Origin: Arcicella rosea
GTDB lineage: Bacteria; Bacteroidota; Bacteroidia; Cytophagales; Spirosomataceae
Assembly (NCBI RefSeq): GCF_014204325.1
Contig: NZ_JACHKT010000026.1
Coordinates: 1 to 64,000 of the forward strand
DNA length: 64,000 nt
Reading direction: 5' to 3'
Made by a program: the position numbers and the translations under genes. Shown in pieces: positions 25,297-35,283 of the stretch. The notes under the pieces are model-generated. The model saw only the letters and a list, made by a program, of their open reading frames with translations. It did not search any database and had not been told where the DNA came from. Every line of letters begins with the position of its first letter. The stretch's first letter is position 1.

Positions 25297-27789
25297 ATGA
25301 ATATCAAATCGAATAAAACCATTTTTCTATTCTTAATACTGCTTGGTTCTTTGTTCAATATCACTGCTCAGCCCATTAAACCAATGCCTACTGGCGAGCT
25401 TTTGTTGAATCTTAAAAAATTAAATGTACTTGGTACAGCCATGTACATAGCTGCCCACCCTGACGATGAAAATACTGTAATGCTTTCGTGGCTTGCCAAA
25501 GAACGTAAAGTAAGAACTGCTTATCTATCAATTACCCGTGGAGATGGTGGTCAGAATTTAATTGGTTCAGAATTAGGTGATTTATTAGGCTTGATTCGTA
25601 CACAAGAATTACTGGCAGCTCGTGCCATTGATGGTCCAGAACAATATTTTACTCGTGCTAACGACTTTGGTTTTTCTAAAAACACTGAAGAAACACTTCA
25701 GATTTGGGGAAAAGATGCTGTTTTAGCAGATGTAGTTTGGCGAATCAGAAATCTTCGACCAGATGTAATCATTTGTCGTTTTCCACCTGATGCTCGTGCA
25801 GGACATGGAAATCACTCTGCTTCGGCAGCTTTGGCAGAAGAGGCTTTTAAAATTTCAGGCGATCCAACGAAGTTCCCAGAACAATTAAAATATGTAAAAC
25901 CTTGGCAAGCCAAAAGAGTAGTTTGGAATACTTTTAACTTCGGTGCAGTTTCGCAAAAACCCGCAGAAGGTACTTTTATTCAAGTGGAAATTGGGGGATA
26001 TAATCCTTTATTGGGAAAAGCTTATTCTGAAATTGCCGCAGAAAGTAGATCACAACATAAATCTCAAGGTTTTGGTGTTCCTCGTACTCGTGGTTTACGT
26101 CCAGAATATTTTGTCCATAAATTCGGTGATTTAGCCCAAAGTGATGTTTTTGATGGTGTAGATTTAACTTGGAGTAGAGTAAAAGGGGGCAAAGAAGTAG
26201 AATCTTGGATTAATCTAGCTATCAATAGTTTCAATCCAGAAAATCCTTCAACGATTGTTCCTTCTTTGTTAGAAGCTTACAAAACACTAGATAAAATTGG
26301 TGATGAGTACTGGAAAACACAAAAGAAAAAAGAAATTGAAAACCTAATTATTGCTTGTACTGGTTTGTATTTTGAAGCAAATCCAAATGAATATTCTGCT
26401 TCTTCTGGAGAGAAAATCAATATTCTTGCTACAGCCGTAAAACGTTCTGATTTTGCTGTAAACTTGAAGAAAATCAAATTAGTCGGTTTGGGAAAGGACA
26501 GTACTTTCAATGTAAGTTTGGCTAATAACGAATTACAACGCATTAATTTCTCAGTAGAAATTCCTAAGAATCAACCATTGACACAACCTTTTTGGTTGGC
26601 TGAAAAGAAAATGGGAAAAGGAATGTATCGTGTTGATGAGCAAACGTTGATTGGTTTACCAGAAAAACCTGCAGATTTGCAAGCAGAATTTACTTTCGTA
26701 ATCGACAATCAGTCTTTCACTTTTAGCACGCCAGTGATTTATAAATATACAGACGAAACTCGTGGAGAGCTTTATCGCACCTTTGAAATTCGTCCAGAAG
26801 TAACGGCGAATATTTCAGATAAAGTATATGTTTTTGCAAACGACCAAGCCAAAGAAGTAGAAGTAACCTTGAAAGCTGGAAAGAGCAAAACTTCTGGTTC
26901 GGTAAGTTTAGATTTACCAACAGGTTGGAAAGCAAATCCTGCAAGTATAGATTTCAATTTGGCAAATAAATATCAAGAATTGAAATTGGTATTTAAAGTT
27001 ACACCTTCAAGCTTAACACCAGAAGGAACAGTAAAAGCCATTGTAAAAACAGCCAATGGAACTTATGATAGAGGGATTTTAACCGTTGCCTATGACCATA
27101 TTCCTCCTCAAACACTTTTCCCAGCAGCAGAAGCTAAGGTGGTGAAATTGGATATTAAAACGAAAGGTAAGAACATTGGTTACATCGTTGGTGCTGGCGA
27201 CGATGTACCAATGGCATTACGCCAGATTGGATATAATGTGACGATTTTAACGGAGAAAGAATTAAATGAAGATTTATCAAAATTTGATGCTATTGTAGTT
27301 GGTGTAAGAGCTTATAATACCGAAGAACGTATTACTTATTATCAGAAGAAATTGATGGACTACGTTGAAAAAGGCGGAAACATGGTCGTTCAATATCAAG
27401 TAAATAGCAATTTGCAAAAATTAGAGATGGGTATCGGGCCATATCCTTTTAAATTATCGAGAGATAGAGTAACGGTTGAAGAAGCGGAGGTTCGTTTCTT
27501 GAAACCAGAAAGTATTTTATTGAATAGTCCGAATAAGATTACTTCAAAAGATTTTGATGGCTGGATTCAAGAAAGAGGATTGTATTTTTCAAACGAATGG
27601 GATGGGAAATATGATGCGATTCTGTCATCAAACGACCCGAATGAAGCACCTGCCAATGGAGGCTTATTGTATGCTAAATACGGAAAAGGTAATTACATTT
27701 TTACAGGATATGCTTTCTTCCGTCAATTGCCAGCAGGAGTATCGGGTGCATATAGATTATTTGCCAATTTAATTTCAGCAGGAAAATAA
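25297..27789 (+). CDS. Exported PIG-L (LmbE-like) deacetylase
   Basis: 830 residues from the ATG at 25297, chosen because it gives a clean signal peptide (NKTIFLFLILLGSLFNITAQ). The PIG-L zinc-site motifs AAHPDDEN (H54, D56, D57) and GHGNHSAS (H170, H173) are present. PIG-L enzymes remove N-acetyl groups from sugars such as GlcNAc derivatives. The long remainder includes beta-sandwich segments and a C-terminal region with VGAGDDVPMALRQIGYNV and a later GLLYAKYGKGNYIFTGYAFF, which suggest a glutamine-amidotransferase-like domain. It may act with the adjacent GH2 glycosidase on amino sugars; this is inference. Confidence 0.88.
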   Translation: MNIKSNKTIFLFLILLGSLFNITAQPIKPMPTGELLLNLKKLNVLGTAMYIAAHPDDENTVMLSWLAKERKVRTAYLSITRGDGGQNLIGSELGDLLGLIRTQELLAARAIDGPEQYFTRANDFGFSKNTEETLQIWGKDAVLADVVWRIRNLRPDVIICRFPPDARAGHGNHSASAALAEEAFKISGDPTKFPEQLKYVKPWQAKRVVWNTFNFGAVSQKPAEGTFIQVEIGGYNPLLGKAYSEIAAESRSQHKSQGFGVPRTRGLRPEYFVHKFGDLAQSDVFDGVDLTWSRVKGGKEVESWINLAINSFNPENPSTIVPSLLEAYKTLDKIGDEYWKTQKKKEIENLIIACTGLYFEANPNEYSASSGEKINILATAVKRSDFAVNLKKIKLVGLGKDSTFNVSLANNELQRINFSVEIPKNQPLTQPFWLAEKKMGKGMYRVDEQTLIGLPEKPADLQAEFTFVIDNQSFTFSTPVIYKYTDETRGELYRTFEIRPEVTANISDKVYVFANDQAKEVEVTLKAGKSKTSGSVSLDLPTGWKANPASIDFNLANKYQELKLVFKVTPSSLTPEGTVKAIVKTANGTYDRGILTVAYDHIPPQTLFPAAEAKVVKLDIKTKGKNIGYIVGAGDDVPMALRQIGYNVTILTEKELNEDLSKFDAIVVGVRAYNTEERITYYQKKLMDYVEKGGNMVVQYQVNSNLQKLEMGIGPYPFKLSRDRVTVEEAEVRFLKPESILLNSPNKITSKDFDGWIQERGLYFSNEWDGKYDAILSSNDPNEAPANGGLLYAKYGKGNYIFTGYAFFRQLPAGVSGAYRLFANLISAGK

Positions 27790-27872
27790 TTATCGAAACG
27801 CAACCTAAAAGTAGAAAGAGCCGTATTTGAATGTAAGACGCAAGTCTTACATTCACTAAAACAAAAAATATT

Positions 27873-28307
27873 ATGAAAAAAACGCTCTTTACGCTTTTAA
27901 TTGCTGCTTTGTTATTTGCTACTTCTTGTAAAAAAGATGAAGAAGTAGTTTCTCCAGAAGTAAAATTCAATGTAAGCCTCAATGGCTCATTAGAAGTACC
28001 CGCCAATACTTCTACTGCTACAGGTTCGTTTGTTGGTACTTATAATAAGACTACAAAAGTTATTTCTTATACCATCAATTTTAATGGAATTACGCCAACA
28101 GCTTGGCATATTCATAAAGGTGCGGTTGGTGTAAATGGAGGAGTAATCTTTGCTTTAGGAACAACATTCAATACTGCTTACAGTAGCACAACAGCTGCAC
28201 TAACAGCAGAACAGGAAACAGATTTAATGGCAGGAAATTATTATGTAAATATCCACAGTGCTTCAAAACCAGGAGGTGAAATTCGTGGACAGTTGATTTT
28301 GAAATAG
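27873..28307 (+). CDS. CHRD-domain lipoprotein
   Basis: 144 residues. A lipoprotein signal (MKKTLFTLLIAALLFATSC, lipobox cysteine at 19) is followed by one CHRD (chordin) domain: FNVSLNGSLEVPANT, YTINFNGITPTAWHIHKGA, NYYVNIHSASKPGGEIRGQL. The paired His residues (HIHKG, NIHS) are typical of bacterial CHRD domains, whose function is unknown. It starts 83 bases after the PIG-L gene and may be co-transcribed. A bidirectional terminator follows. Confidence 0.88.
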   Translation: MKKTLFTLLIAALLFATSCKKDEEVVSPEVKFNVSLNGSLEVPANTSTATGSFVGTYNKTTKVISYTINFNGITPTAWHIHKGAVGVNGGVIFALGTTFNTAYSSTTAALTAEQETDLMAGNYYVNIHSASKPGGEIRGQLILK

Positions 28308-28357
28308 CTGTTAGCTGTGAGTTGTAAGCAATGAGATTTAAGAATCTTTATGCTAAT

Positions 28358-28396
28358 AAAAAAGCGGTCAAAATTAGTTTTTTGACCGCTTTTTTA
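28358..28396. terminator. Bidirectional terminator
   Basis: AAAAAAGCGGTCAAAA (28358-28373) pairs with its complement (up to 28396), with A and T tracts on both sides. It separates the CHRD gene from the convergent DUF5686 gene. Confidence 0.9.
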
Positions 28397-28457
28397 TTGC
28401 TAAAATTCAGGATAACAAACGTTGCATTAAATTAATCTCAAAGCTCGCTGCTCATCG

Positions 28458-31088
28458 CTATCGATTAAACTTAATTCTCAACACTGTAGCATCGTATTTT
28501 CCATTCACAAAATTACCAACTACTTCTAATCCAAATAATTTCCCAAGACCTAATAAGCCATAACCAACTTCTAGGTATTCAAATTGCTGATTCGGTACTT
28601 TCAAATAATTGGCAAAGACAGATTCCTTTAAACCATAAATTCTTAATGGTGTGATTTGTGTCAGCAATAATTTATTGAAATCTTGTTGAGCAAAAACTTC
28701 TAAATAGTTGCCTGTTGTGCTGTGTAAATAATAGTCTAAGTTTCTGTAAGCATCAAATCTGAATGAACGAAGAATAGTTTGATTGCCATTAAAATGGCGG
28801 TAATCAATAAAATAGGTTGGCTTTTGCAAGTATCCTCCGTAATTGGCTAGGATATGCAAATTTCCTAATTTCTCTAAATCAAAAAACTGTTCATAAGAAC
28901 CTTGTAAACGTGAAAATTTACTTTCAGCCAATAAACCATTGGTTGACTTTACTCTAAAAATCGGATTACCTTCATTAATTGTGTATTCTCTGTCATTATA
29001 TTTACGTTTCTTTGCAAACGGTCTCCAAGCAATAATTCCTTCTGCTAAAAAGCTTTTATGTGTGTTAAAAGCAGTATTAGCTAATTCATTATTCGCAGGA
29101 TTGTTCGGACTAAAATCTCTATCTTTTACATCAATCCAAGGCTTGAAAGTACTTAGGTTTTCTAAAGCCTTTCTTTCAGCATATTCCCCGCTTGCTACAA
29201 TGGTTATTTTTTCAGAAAGTCGATTTCTATACTCTGCACTAATATAATCTTTCTGGTAAATTTTCTGATAATTTCTCTCAGCCAACATTGTATAAATGGT
29301 ATTTGCGGGCGTAGAAATAGGGTTTTCATTGTTAAACTGTTGAATATATCTACCCGTTTTGATTTCAACAGTATGTTGATTTTTTAGATAGTAATATCCA
29401 AGATTCCAGTTTAAAGCTTTTCTACCCAAAGCGTATCTTAAATCACCATAAAAGGATTCTCTTCTGGTTAGTTTTTCACGAATATCGTATCTTAAAGAAC
29501 CTTGTAAAAAGTATCCATCAACAGTATTCACAAAATCTAAAGCTGGAAGTTGGCTTAGTGGAGAACTATAACTAAGCGATTTTGGATGAAATCCGAATAG
29601 ATTATCTCTTTTGCCATAATTATAATTTTTTCCAAAAATCAAATGTGAAAATTTGAATGCAGGTAGATTTCTAACAGAATCTTTTTTGAATTGCTCTTCA
29701 TTGGTCAATGCAATGCTATCAGCTTGAGCATAACCTTTTATTTCTAAAGGAGTAAGGGGTACTTGTCTTTCATCATTCCAGAAATCAGCGTTTCGTTTGT
29801 TGTGAAGACTGTCAATTTCAATATTATAAGATCGAACCAAATCTACATCTTCGCCTTTTTTCTTTCTATCTTTTTTGTCTTCTTTCTCTGATTCTTTCAA
29901 AAACTTATTGAGCTGTTTTCTAGTAACTTGTTTTTGACTGAGTGCAATCTTACTATTTACTTTTTCACCTTTCAATGATTTAGCTTCTGCTTTGTCTATT
30001 TTCTCATCAATTACCACGGGTCTTTGATGATATTTTTCATTGACAGATACCGTATAATTCCTAACGTTGGTTACATAATTAAAGAAACCTTTGAAGCCAA
30101 AAGCATCAAACTCTGAACGAAAAGTATAATTGATTGGCAACCAAATTTCTTTGTTGGGTGCATAAATCATTTTTACTGTGTTTGAAGTATTATCATCACT
30201 AAAGCGTAAATCCAAACTATGGATGTACCAAGAGTCTTCGATGATATTAATTATTCCCTCAAAAACATTTCCATTTCTTGATTTTGGCGTTACTCTAATT
30301 TTATTGACGGTTTGTCCATTTTCAGTAAAAAAACCTTCGTATTTGAACTTGTAATAAGCCAAAGCAACAGGTGAGAGTGGAGAAATCATATCGCCAAATG
30401 GTTTTGGATTATAGAAATTAGTACGAGAAACAGAAATAAAGTTGCCACCTTGACTTTGCAGTTGCTTTGGTAAATTGTTTCTGGTTGATACTACTTTTTC
30501 TTTTACTGCTGAAGGCTGCTTTACATTTACATCATTAATTGATTCTAAAACATATACTTGTCCGATTTTTAAACCAGACTCTTTTTCAATCCTTTTTCCT
30601 GCAATAGCCTTCATCAAAGCAGAAACTTCGCTTACTTGCCCAGTACCTTTTACATAAGTTCTGGCAGAATATTCATTAATTTCTAATATTTTGAAACGAG
30701 CCATTGAAATGGTCTTTCTGATGATAGTATAAGCAGGGTCTTCACTTTTGGCAGAAAATTCTACTTCTTTCAGACTGATAGCTTGCTCTTCGAGAACAGC
30801 GTCTAATGTGATGGTTTCGTTCTGGATAACAACTTTCTTTTCTAAGTTTTTATGACCTAAATATTGAAAAATGATGGTATAAGTTCCAGCAGATAAAGTA
30901 AGTTCATATTGTCCATCTTCATTAGCCATTGTCCCTTTACCAGATTCTTTTATAATGACGGAGGCAAAGGAAAGTAATTCGTTTTTTGTATTTTTAACGG
31001 TTCCTTTAATACCAGCACTCCAAGAAAAAGAGTTGAAGAATAGAATAACCAATGAGGTTGATAAGAGGTTTTTGAAAATTTTGTTCAT
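28458..31088 (-). CDS. DUF5686 outer-membrane protein with carboxypeptidase-regulatory domain
   Basis: 876 residues from the ATG at 31088, chosen because it begins directly with a signal peptide (NKIFKNLLSTSLVILFF); the ATG at 31109 adds seven residues. A CarboxypepD_reg-like domain (GIKGTVKNTKNELLSFASV to GHKNLEKKVVI) is followed by the DUF5686 region, a lysine-rich linker (KKDRKKKGEDVD) and a long C-terminal beta-barrel-like part ending in YDATVLRIKFNR. The layout resembles TonB-dependent-receptor relatives without a plug domain. The function of DUF5686 is unknown; outer-membrane location is inferred. Confidence 0.85.
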   Translation of the reverse strand: MNKIFKNLLSTSLVILFFNSFSWSAGIKGTVKNTKNELLSFASVIIKESGKGTMANEDGQYELTLSAGTYTIIFQYLGHKNLEKKVVIQNETITLDAVLEEQAISLKEVEFSAKSEDPAYTIIRKTISMARFKILEINEYSARTYVKGTGQVSEVSALMKAIAGKRIEKESGLKIGQVYVLESINDVNVKQPSAVKEKVVSTRNNLPKQLQSQGGNFISVSRTNFYNPKPFGDMISPLSPVALAYYKFKYEGFFTENGQTVNKIRVTPKSRNGNVFEGIINIIEDSWYIHSLDLRFSDDNTSNTVKMIYAPNKEIWLPINYTFRSEFDAFGFKGFFNYVTNVRNYTVSVNEKYHQRPVVIDEKIDKAEAKSLKGEKVNSKIALSQKQVTRKQLNKFLKESEKEDKKDRKKKGEDVDLVRSYNIEIDSLHNKRNADFWNDERQVPLTPLEIKGYAQADSIALTNEEQFKKDSVRNLPAFKFSHLIFGKNYNYGKRDNLFGFHPKSLSYSSPLSQLPALDFVNTVDGYFLQGSLRYDIREKLTRRESFYGDLRYALGRKALNWNLGYYYLKNQHTVEIKTGRYIQQFNNENPISTPANTIYTMLAERNYQKIYQKDYISAEYRNRLSEKITIVASGEYAERKALENLSTFKPWIDVKDRDFSPNNPANNELANTAFNTHKSFLAEGIIAWRPFAKKRKYNDREYTINEGNPIFRVKSTNGLLAESKFSRLQGSYEQFFDLEKLGNLHILANYGGYLQKPTYFIDYRHFNGNQTILRSFRFDAYRNLDYYLHSTTGNYLEVFAQQDFNKLLLTQITPLRIYGLKESVFANYLKVPNQQFEYLEVGYGLLGLGKLFGLEVVGNFVNGKYDATVLRIKFNR

Positions 31089-31365
31089 AATCAGCAATTT
31101 GAGGTACATGTATCTAGTTTATTACGCAAGATAAAAGAAAAGCCAAGCCTAAGACTAAAATTCTTTCTTAAAAAATCTTAAATGCTTGTTTAATCGTATT
31201 TAGACATAGAATGTTTAAACAATAGAAAGATTATTACGGTTTATTTTTAATGTTTTGATTATCATTATGTCGATGTTTTTCTTCGTGTTTTAATACAATC
31301 TATTATTTATTTAAAATGTTTTTTCAATTGAGTTCTTGCTCATGTTTCATCCTAACTTTAATAAA

Positions 31366-32295
31366 ATGCGTTCAAAATTCCTTCTTTATTTTTTATTCGG
31401 TTTGACTTTAATTTTATCATTACAAGGTTGCCATCGGCATACTGTCGTAAAATATGCTAATGAAAATAGTGATTTCAAAGTAAGTTATAAAGATGTCGTC
31501 GATTTTGGAGATTCAGCATTATTTGTATTTGAGGCTTTTAATAAACTAAACCAAGTAAAGGTTTGGGAAGGAGATAACCTTTTAGGAACGGCTAAATTTG
31601 TCAAGAAGAAAGCGAGTATAAAAATTAAATTTCCTAAAAAAGGTGAAAAGGAATTGATTTTTATCGCTGAAAAAGAAGATAAAAAATTTACGAAAAAGAT
31701 TCAAGCTTTGGTGGTAGTTGTTTTACCTGAGAAAGCAATTACTCCACCAACAAAAAAAGTTGCTACCAAAAACAAGAATACTTCTGCCAGTAAAGTTTCT
31801 GACGCTCAAATTTTCATTAATGATATTTCATACTATGTTGTAGAGCGTTGTAAAAAGAATAACCTTCCGACAAGTGTTGTGATTGCAATGGCTGCCTTGG
31901 AAAGTGGCTACGGGAAAAGCGAATTAGCGATGAATGCCAATAACTTTTTTGGTTTAAAAGATTGGACAAAAGACCATACTCAAGCATATCAATATACCAA
32001 CCAAGCTTATGCTGGAGAAGTTGGTAATTGGTACAAGAAATTTAATTCGAGAGAAGATTGCCTCGATTTTTTCATGGAAGAGCTTTTGATGCACAAAACT
32101 GGAAAATGGCGAAATGATTATTCGCCAGCCGTAAAAGCTTACCAAGAAAATACCAAAAAAGGAATTGACAAAGTAGAAGCCATCGAAAAGTTCATTGAAC
32201 ACTTAGTTGATTTAGGTTATACAACTTTGCCAAAACATCAATATGTTAGTCGTTTGAAAAGATTAATAACACAATACAACTTGATTGATTTATAA
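31366..32295 (+). CDS. Glucosaminidase-domain lipoprotein (peptidoglycan hydrolase)
   Basis: 309 residues from the ATG at 31366, selected because it gives a lipoprotein signal with cysteine C22 (LILSLQGC). An Ig-like region (35-125) and a Lys/Thr-rich linker lead to a C-terminal glucosaminidase (FlgJ/AcmA type) domain with the catalytic-glutamate motif AALESGYGKSELA and NNFFGLK. It probably cleaves peptidoglycan glycan strands in the periplasm. Its stop lies only two bases from the stop of the convergent esterase gene. Confidence 0.87.
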   Translation: MRSKFLLYFLFGLTLILSLQGCHRHTVVKYANENSDFKVSYKDVVDFGDSALFVFEAFNKLNQVKVWEGDNLLGTAKFVKKKASIKIKFPKKGEKELIFIAEKEDKKFTKKIQALVVVVLPEKAITPPTKKVATKNKNTSASKVSDAQIFINDISYYVVERCKKNNLPTSVVIAMAALESGYGKSELAMNANNFFGLKDWTKDHTQAYQYTNQAYAGEVGNWYKKFNSREDCLDFFMEELLMHKTGKWRNDYSPAVKAYQENTKKGIDKVEAIEKFIEHLVDLGYTTLPKHQYVSRLKRLITQYNLIDL

Positions 32296-32297
32296 GT

Positions 32298-33104
32298 TTA
32301 CAGACCAATAGCCCAAGTCAGAAATTCAGGCATTACTTTACTCCAAGTTTGTTGATTGTGTTCACCACCCTCTACTTGTCGGTAAATAATGTCTTTGTTT
32401 TTTTGATAACCGTGTTTTTCTAATTCTTTCATCAAGTCTAAAGTATCGTCGATAGCATCAATGATTCCGTTATTGTTTCTGTCAGAAGTTTCGTCGTTTG
32501 TTCCCGCCTCAAACCAGAATTGTTGATTTTGATGATAATTTCCTTTTCTGACGATATTATGAATAATTCTATCGTTTTCGTCTGTGTAACCATCCTCCTC
32601 AGATTTTTGTCTCCACCACAAAGCACCAGAAAAAACACCCACTTTGGTAAATACTTTTGGTGAATTCCAAGCAATATCCAATGCAGAAAGTCCGCCTAAA
32701 GAAAAACCAGCCATTACTTTATTGTCAGGTGATATTAAAAAAGTGTTTTCTAAATAAGGTAACAATTCTTTTAAAATGAAATTTGAATGATGGTGTGCTT
32801 TATTTCCTCTGTTTTTATAATCTGCTTGGGAAGCTGTTCCATATTCTTGCAATCTTTCTTCGTTGGCATGAATTCCCACACAAAGAATCGGAGCGATTTT
32901 ATTTTCATCGCTCAATGAGGCAATCCAATGTTTGATTTTTAAAGATTCAAAATCTTGTCCATCGTTAAAAATTACAAGTTGAAGTAAATTATTTTTTTTA
33001 GGATATATCAAAGTGAGCTTAACTGTTCTATTCAAATAGGTAGAATAAATATTATCCTCAATTTGAATGATTTCAGGGGAAGTATTTTGTGAATATATTG
33101 TCAT
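32298..33104 (-). CDS. Alpha/beta-hydrolase esterase
   Basis: 268 residues from the preferred ATG at 33104 (MTIYSQNTSP); an ATG at 33146 would add 14. It belongs to the putative-esterase (enterochelin-esterase/feruloyl-esterase-like) group: VIFNDGQDFES, nucleophile motif AGFSLGGLSA (Ser at residue 135), FEAGTNDE, and a histidine in GGEHNQQTW. An EF-hand-like loop DRNNNGIIDAID lies before the histidine. No signal peptide is seen, so it is cytoplasmic. It faces the amidoligase-type cluster beginning at 33367, whose first gene is also an esterase, so a shared pathway is plausible. Confidence 0.85.
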   Translation of the reverse strand: MTIYSQNTSPEIIQIEDNIYSTYLNRTVKLTLIYPKKNNLLQLVIFNDGQDFESLKIKHWIASLSDENKIAPILCVGIHANEERLQEYGTASQADYKNRGNKAHHHSNFILKELLPYLENTFLISPDNKVMAGFSLGGLSALDIAWNSPKVFTKVGVFSGALWWRQKSEEDGYTDENDRIIHNIVRKGNYHQNQQFWFEAGTNDETSDRNNNGIIDAIDDTLDLMKELEKHGYQKNKDIIYRQVEGGEHNQQTWSKVMPEFLTWAIGL

Positions 33105-33366
33105 TACGGGATTGTCAATTTTAGGATTATTCTCGAAAATAAACAAATTGTTAAATATTTCACAGAGAAATTATTCTAATGTTTTGTTTTGAAAGTTAAA
33201 AACAGTTTCTATTTTAGAGTAAAGATTCTTTACAGTGTTTAAAATTATTATAAAATGACTAAGCAGATATTATTTATTTACAAATAGTAATTTTTGCAAC
33301 GATAAAAAAGACTCAAAATCTAGCTATTGATATTTTTTAACATCATGAACAATTCTCTCTATCACA

Positions 33367-34071
33367 ATGCAAGAACGTTATATCAAGTATTATTCTCATC
33401 ATCTCGGAGCAGATAATGAATTATTGATTTTTGGCAATTGGGGCTATCCAGTAATTGTTTTTCCAACTACTATGGGGCGTTACTATGAAGCAAAAGATTT
33501 TAAACTGATTGAATCTGCAAGAAGCCAAATAGAAGGGGGGAAAGTAAAGATTTATTGCCCAGATAGTATTGATAAATACTCTTGGTATGGCAAACATTTG
33601 CATCCTTCCGAGCGAATTCAAAACCATATTTATTATGATCAATATTTGAATGAAGAACTGATTCCAGCTATCATGCGTGAATGTAATACTTCAAAAGTAG
33701 CGGTTGCGGGTTGTAGTTTTGGCGGTTTTCATGCTGCTAATTTCGCTTTTCGTCATCCTGATAAAGTATCACATCTTTTCACGATGGGAGCAGCTTTTGA
33801 TATTCGCTCATTTTTGAATGGCTTTTACAACGAAAATGTATATTTCAATAATCCTCCTGATTATCTTCCAAATGCCAATCAACCAGATTTATGGCAAATG
33901 AACATCGTTTTGGGTACTTGTAATGCAGATTTTTGTAAGCCTGAAACAGAACGTCTTTCTAAAATTTTAAGTAATAAAAAAGTAAATCATTGGTTGGATG
34001 TTCGTTGGCATGGCACACACGATTGGGATATTTGGAGAGAAATGTTTCCTGAATATTTAAACAGAATTTAA
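33367..34071 (+). CDS. Alpha/beta-hydrolase (esterase), first gene of the ligase cluster
   Basis: 234 residues, cytoplasmic. Hydrolase features are the nucleophile elbow GCSFGGFHAA, an aspartate region near LGTCNADFC and a histidine in WHGTHDWDIW. It resembles the short esterase group related to S-formylglutathione hydrolases. It opens a plus-strand cluster (33367-38614) with ATP-grasp, YbdK-like and amidotransferase genes; a job releasing or capping an amide or ester product is inferred from this context. The ATP-grasp gene follows after 45 bases. Confidence 0.83.
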   Translation: MQERYIKYYSHHLGADNELLIFGNWGYPVIVFPTTMGRYYEAKDFKLIESARSQIEGGKVKIYCPDSIDKYSWYGKHLHPSERIQNHIYYDQYLNEELIPAIMRECNTSKVAVAGCSFGGFHAANFAFRHPDKVSHLFTMGAAFDIRSFLNGFYNENVYFNNPPDYLPNANQPDLWQMNIVLGTCNADFCKPETERLSKILSNKKVNHWLDVRWHGTHDWDIWREMFPEYLNRI

Positions 34072-34116
34072 TAATCATAGAATCCATAAAATTTAGTCAT
34101 CAAACCTGAAATTAAT

Positions 34117-35100
34117 ATGAAAAAAATAGGTATCCTACATGGTATGGAGTCTTCATTTCCAGAAGCATTTGTAGAAAGAGTAAATCAAATTGCTCCTGCT
34201 GGAATTATGGCAGAACGTATGATTGTAGAAAAAGTAATACAAGGGGAATCTAGTGGATACGATGTAATTATAGACCGTATTTCTCAAGATGTCCCTTTTT
34301 ACAGAGCAATGTTAAAAAATACAGCCCTGACAGGAACAGCTGTTATCAATAATCCTTTTTGGTGGTCGGCTGATGAAAAGTTTTTTAACAATGCTTTGGC
34401 ATTAAGTGTTGGTGTTCCAGTTCCTAAAACAGTTTTATTACCTTCCAAAGAACGCCCATCTGATACTGCTGAATCTTCATTTAGAAACCTGAAATTCCCT
34501 TTACCTTGGGGTGAAATGTTTGATTACATCGGTTTCCCAGCTTATATGAAACCACATTCTGGCGGAGGTTGGAAAAGCGTTTATAAAGTAAGAAATCCAG
34601 ATGAATTGTTTTCTGCTTATGACGAAACCGACCAATTGGTCATGCTTTTACAAGAAGAAATTACTTTTACTGATTACTTCCGTTGCTATTGTATTGGTGG
34701 AAAAGAAGTAAGAATAATGCCTTATGAACCAAGAAATCCACATCATTTACGCTATGTTGCCGATATGCCTTCTGGCCCAGCCGCTAAGAAATTATTGGCA
34801 ACAGTAAAAGATTATGTAATTCGACTGAACAAGGCTTTGGGTTACGATTTCAACACGGTAGAATTTGCTATAAAAGATGGTATTCCGTATGCCATTGATT
34901 TCTGTAATCCTGCTCCAGATGCTGATATTAATTCTGTAGGACAAGAAAACTTTGAATGGGTAGTGGAAACTGCTGCCAAAGTTGCGATTGAGCGTGCAAA
35001 AAAACATAAACCAGGTAAAGACAACCTTACTTGGGGAACATTTCTTGCAACATCTGTTGCTGGTAGTCCGAGAACAAGCATTATTGAGAGCAAAAAGTAA
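34117..35100 (+). CDS. ATP-grasp ligase
   Basis: 327 residues. An N-terminal Rossmann-like part (KKIGILHGMESSFPEAFV) is followed by an ATP-grasp fold: GFPAYMKPHSGGGWKSVYKV (the grasping lysine and glycine loop), LLQEEITFTDYFRCYCIGG, and the Mg-site residues in FNTVEFAIKDG and YAIDFCNPAPDADIN. Such enzymes join a carboxylate, via acyl-phosphate, to an amine or thiol. Neighbours (YbdK-like ligase, class I amidotransferase, esterases) suggest synthesis of a small peptide or modified amino acid. The substrate is unknown. Confidence 0.86.
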   Translation: MKKIGILHGMESSFPEAFVERVNQIAPAGIMAERMIVEKVIQGESSGYDVIIDRISQDVPFYRAMLKNTALTGTAVINNPFWWSADEKFFNNALALSVGVPVPKTVLLPSKERPSDTAESSFRNLKFPLPWGEMFDYIGFPAYMKPHSGGGWKSVYKVRNPDELFSAYDETDQLVMLLQEEITFTDYFRCYCIGGKEVRIMPYEPRNPHHLRYVADMPSGPAAKKLLATVKDYVIRLNKALGYDFNTVEFAIKDGIPYAIDFCNPAPDADINSVGQENFEWVVETAAKVAIERAKKHKPGKDNLTWGTFLATSVAGSPRTSIIESKK

Positions 35101-35156
35101 ATTAATTGGACTGTGTAAAATATAAAGAATACAAAAAAGCAGTAACCTTTTCTTAA

Positions 35157-35204
35157 CTTCTTTTGAGAAGGGACTTCCTACAAGATTTTCCTTCTCAAAA
35201 GAAG
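35157..35204. repeat. Inverted repeat between ATP-grasp and YbdK-like genes
   Basis: A perfect 15-bp inverted repeat, CTTCTTTTGAGAAGG (35157-35171) and CCTTCTCAAAAGAAG (35190-35204), with an 18-nt loop. No T-run follows on either strand, so it is more likely an mRNA-stability or regulatory hairpin than a terminator. Confidence 0.75.
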
Positions 35205-35283
35205 AGAGATTAGGCTTTGAGTTTACAATAGAAGAACATTTGGATACTTTATATTTTACAACCTCCCTTAAACCTTCTAAATT

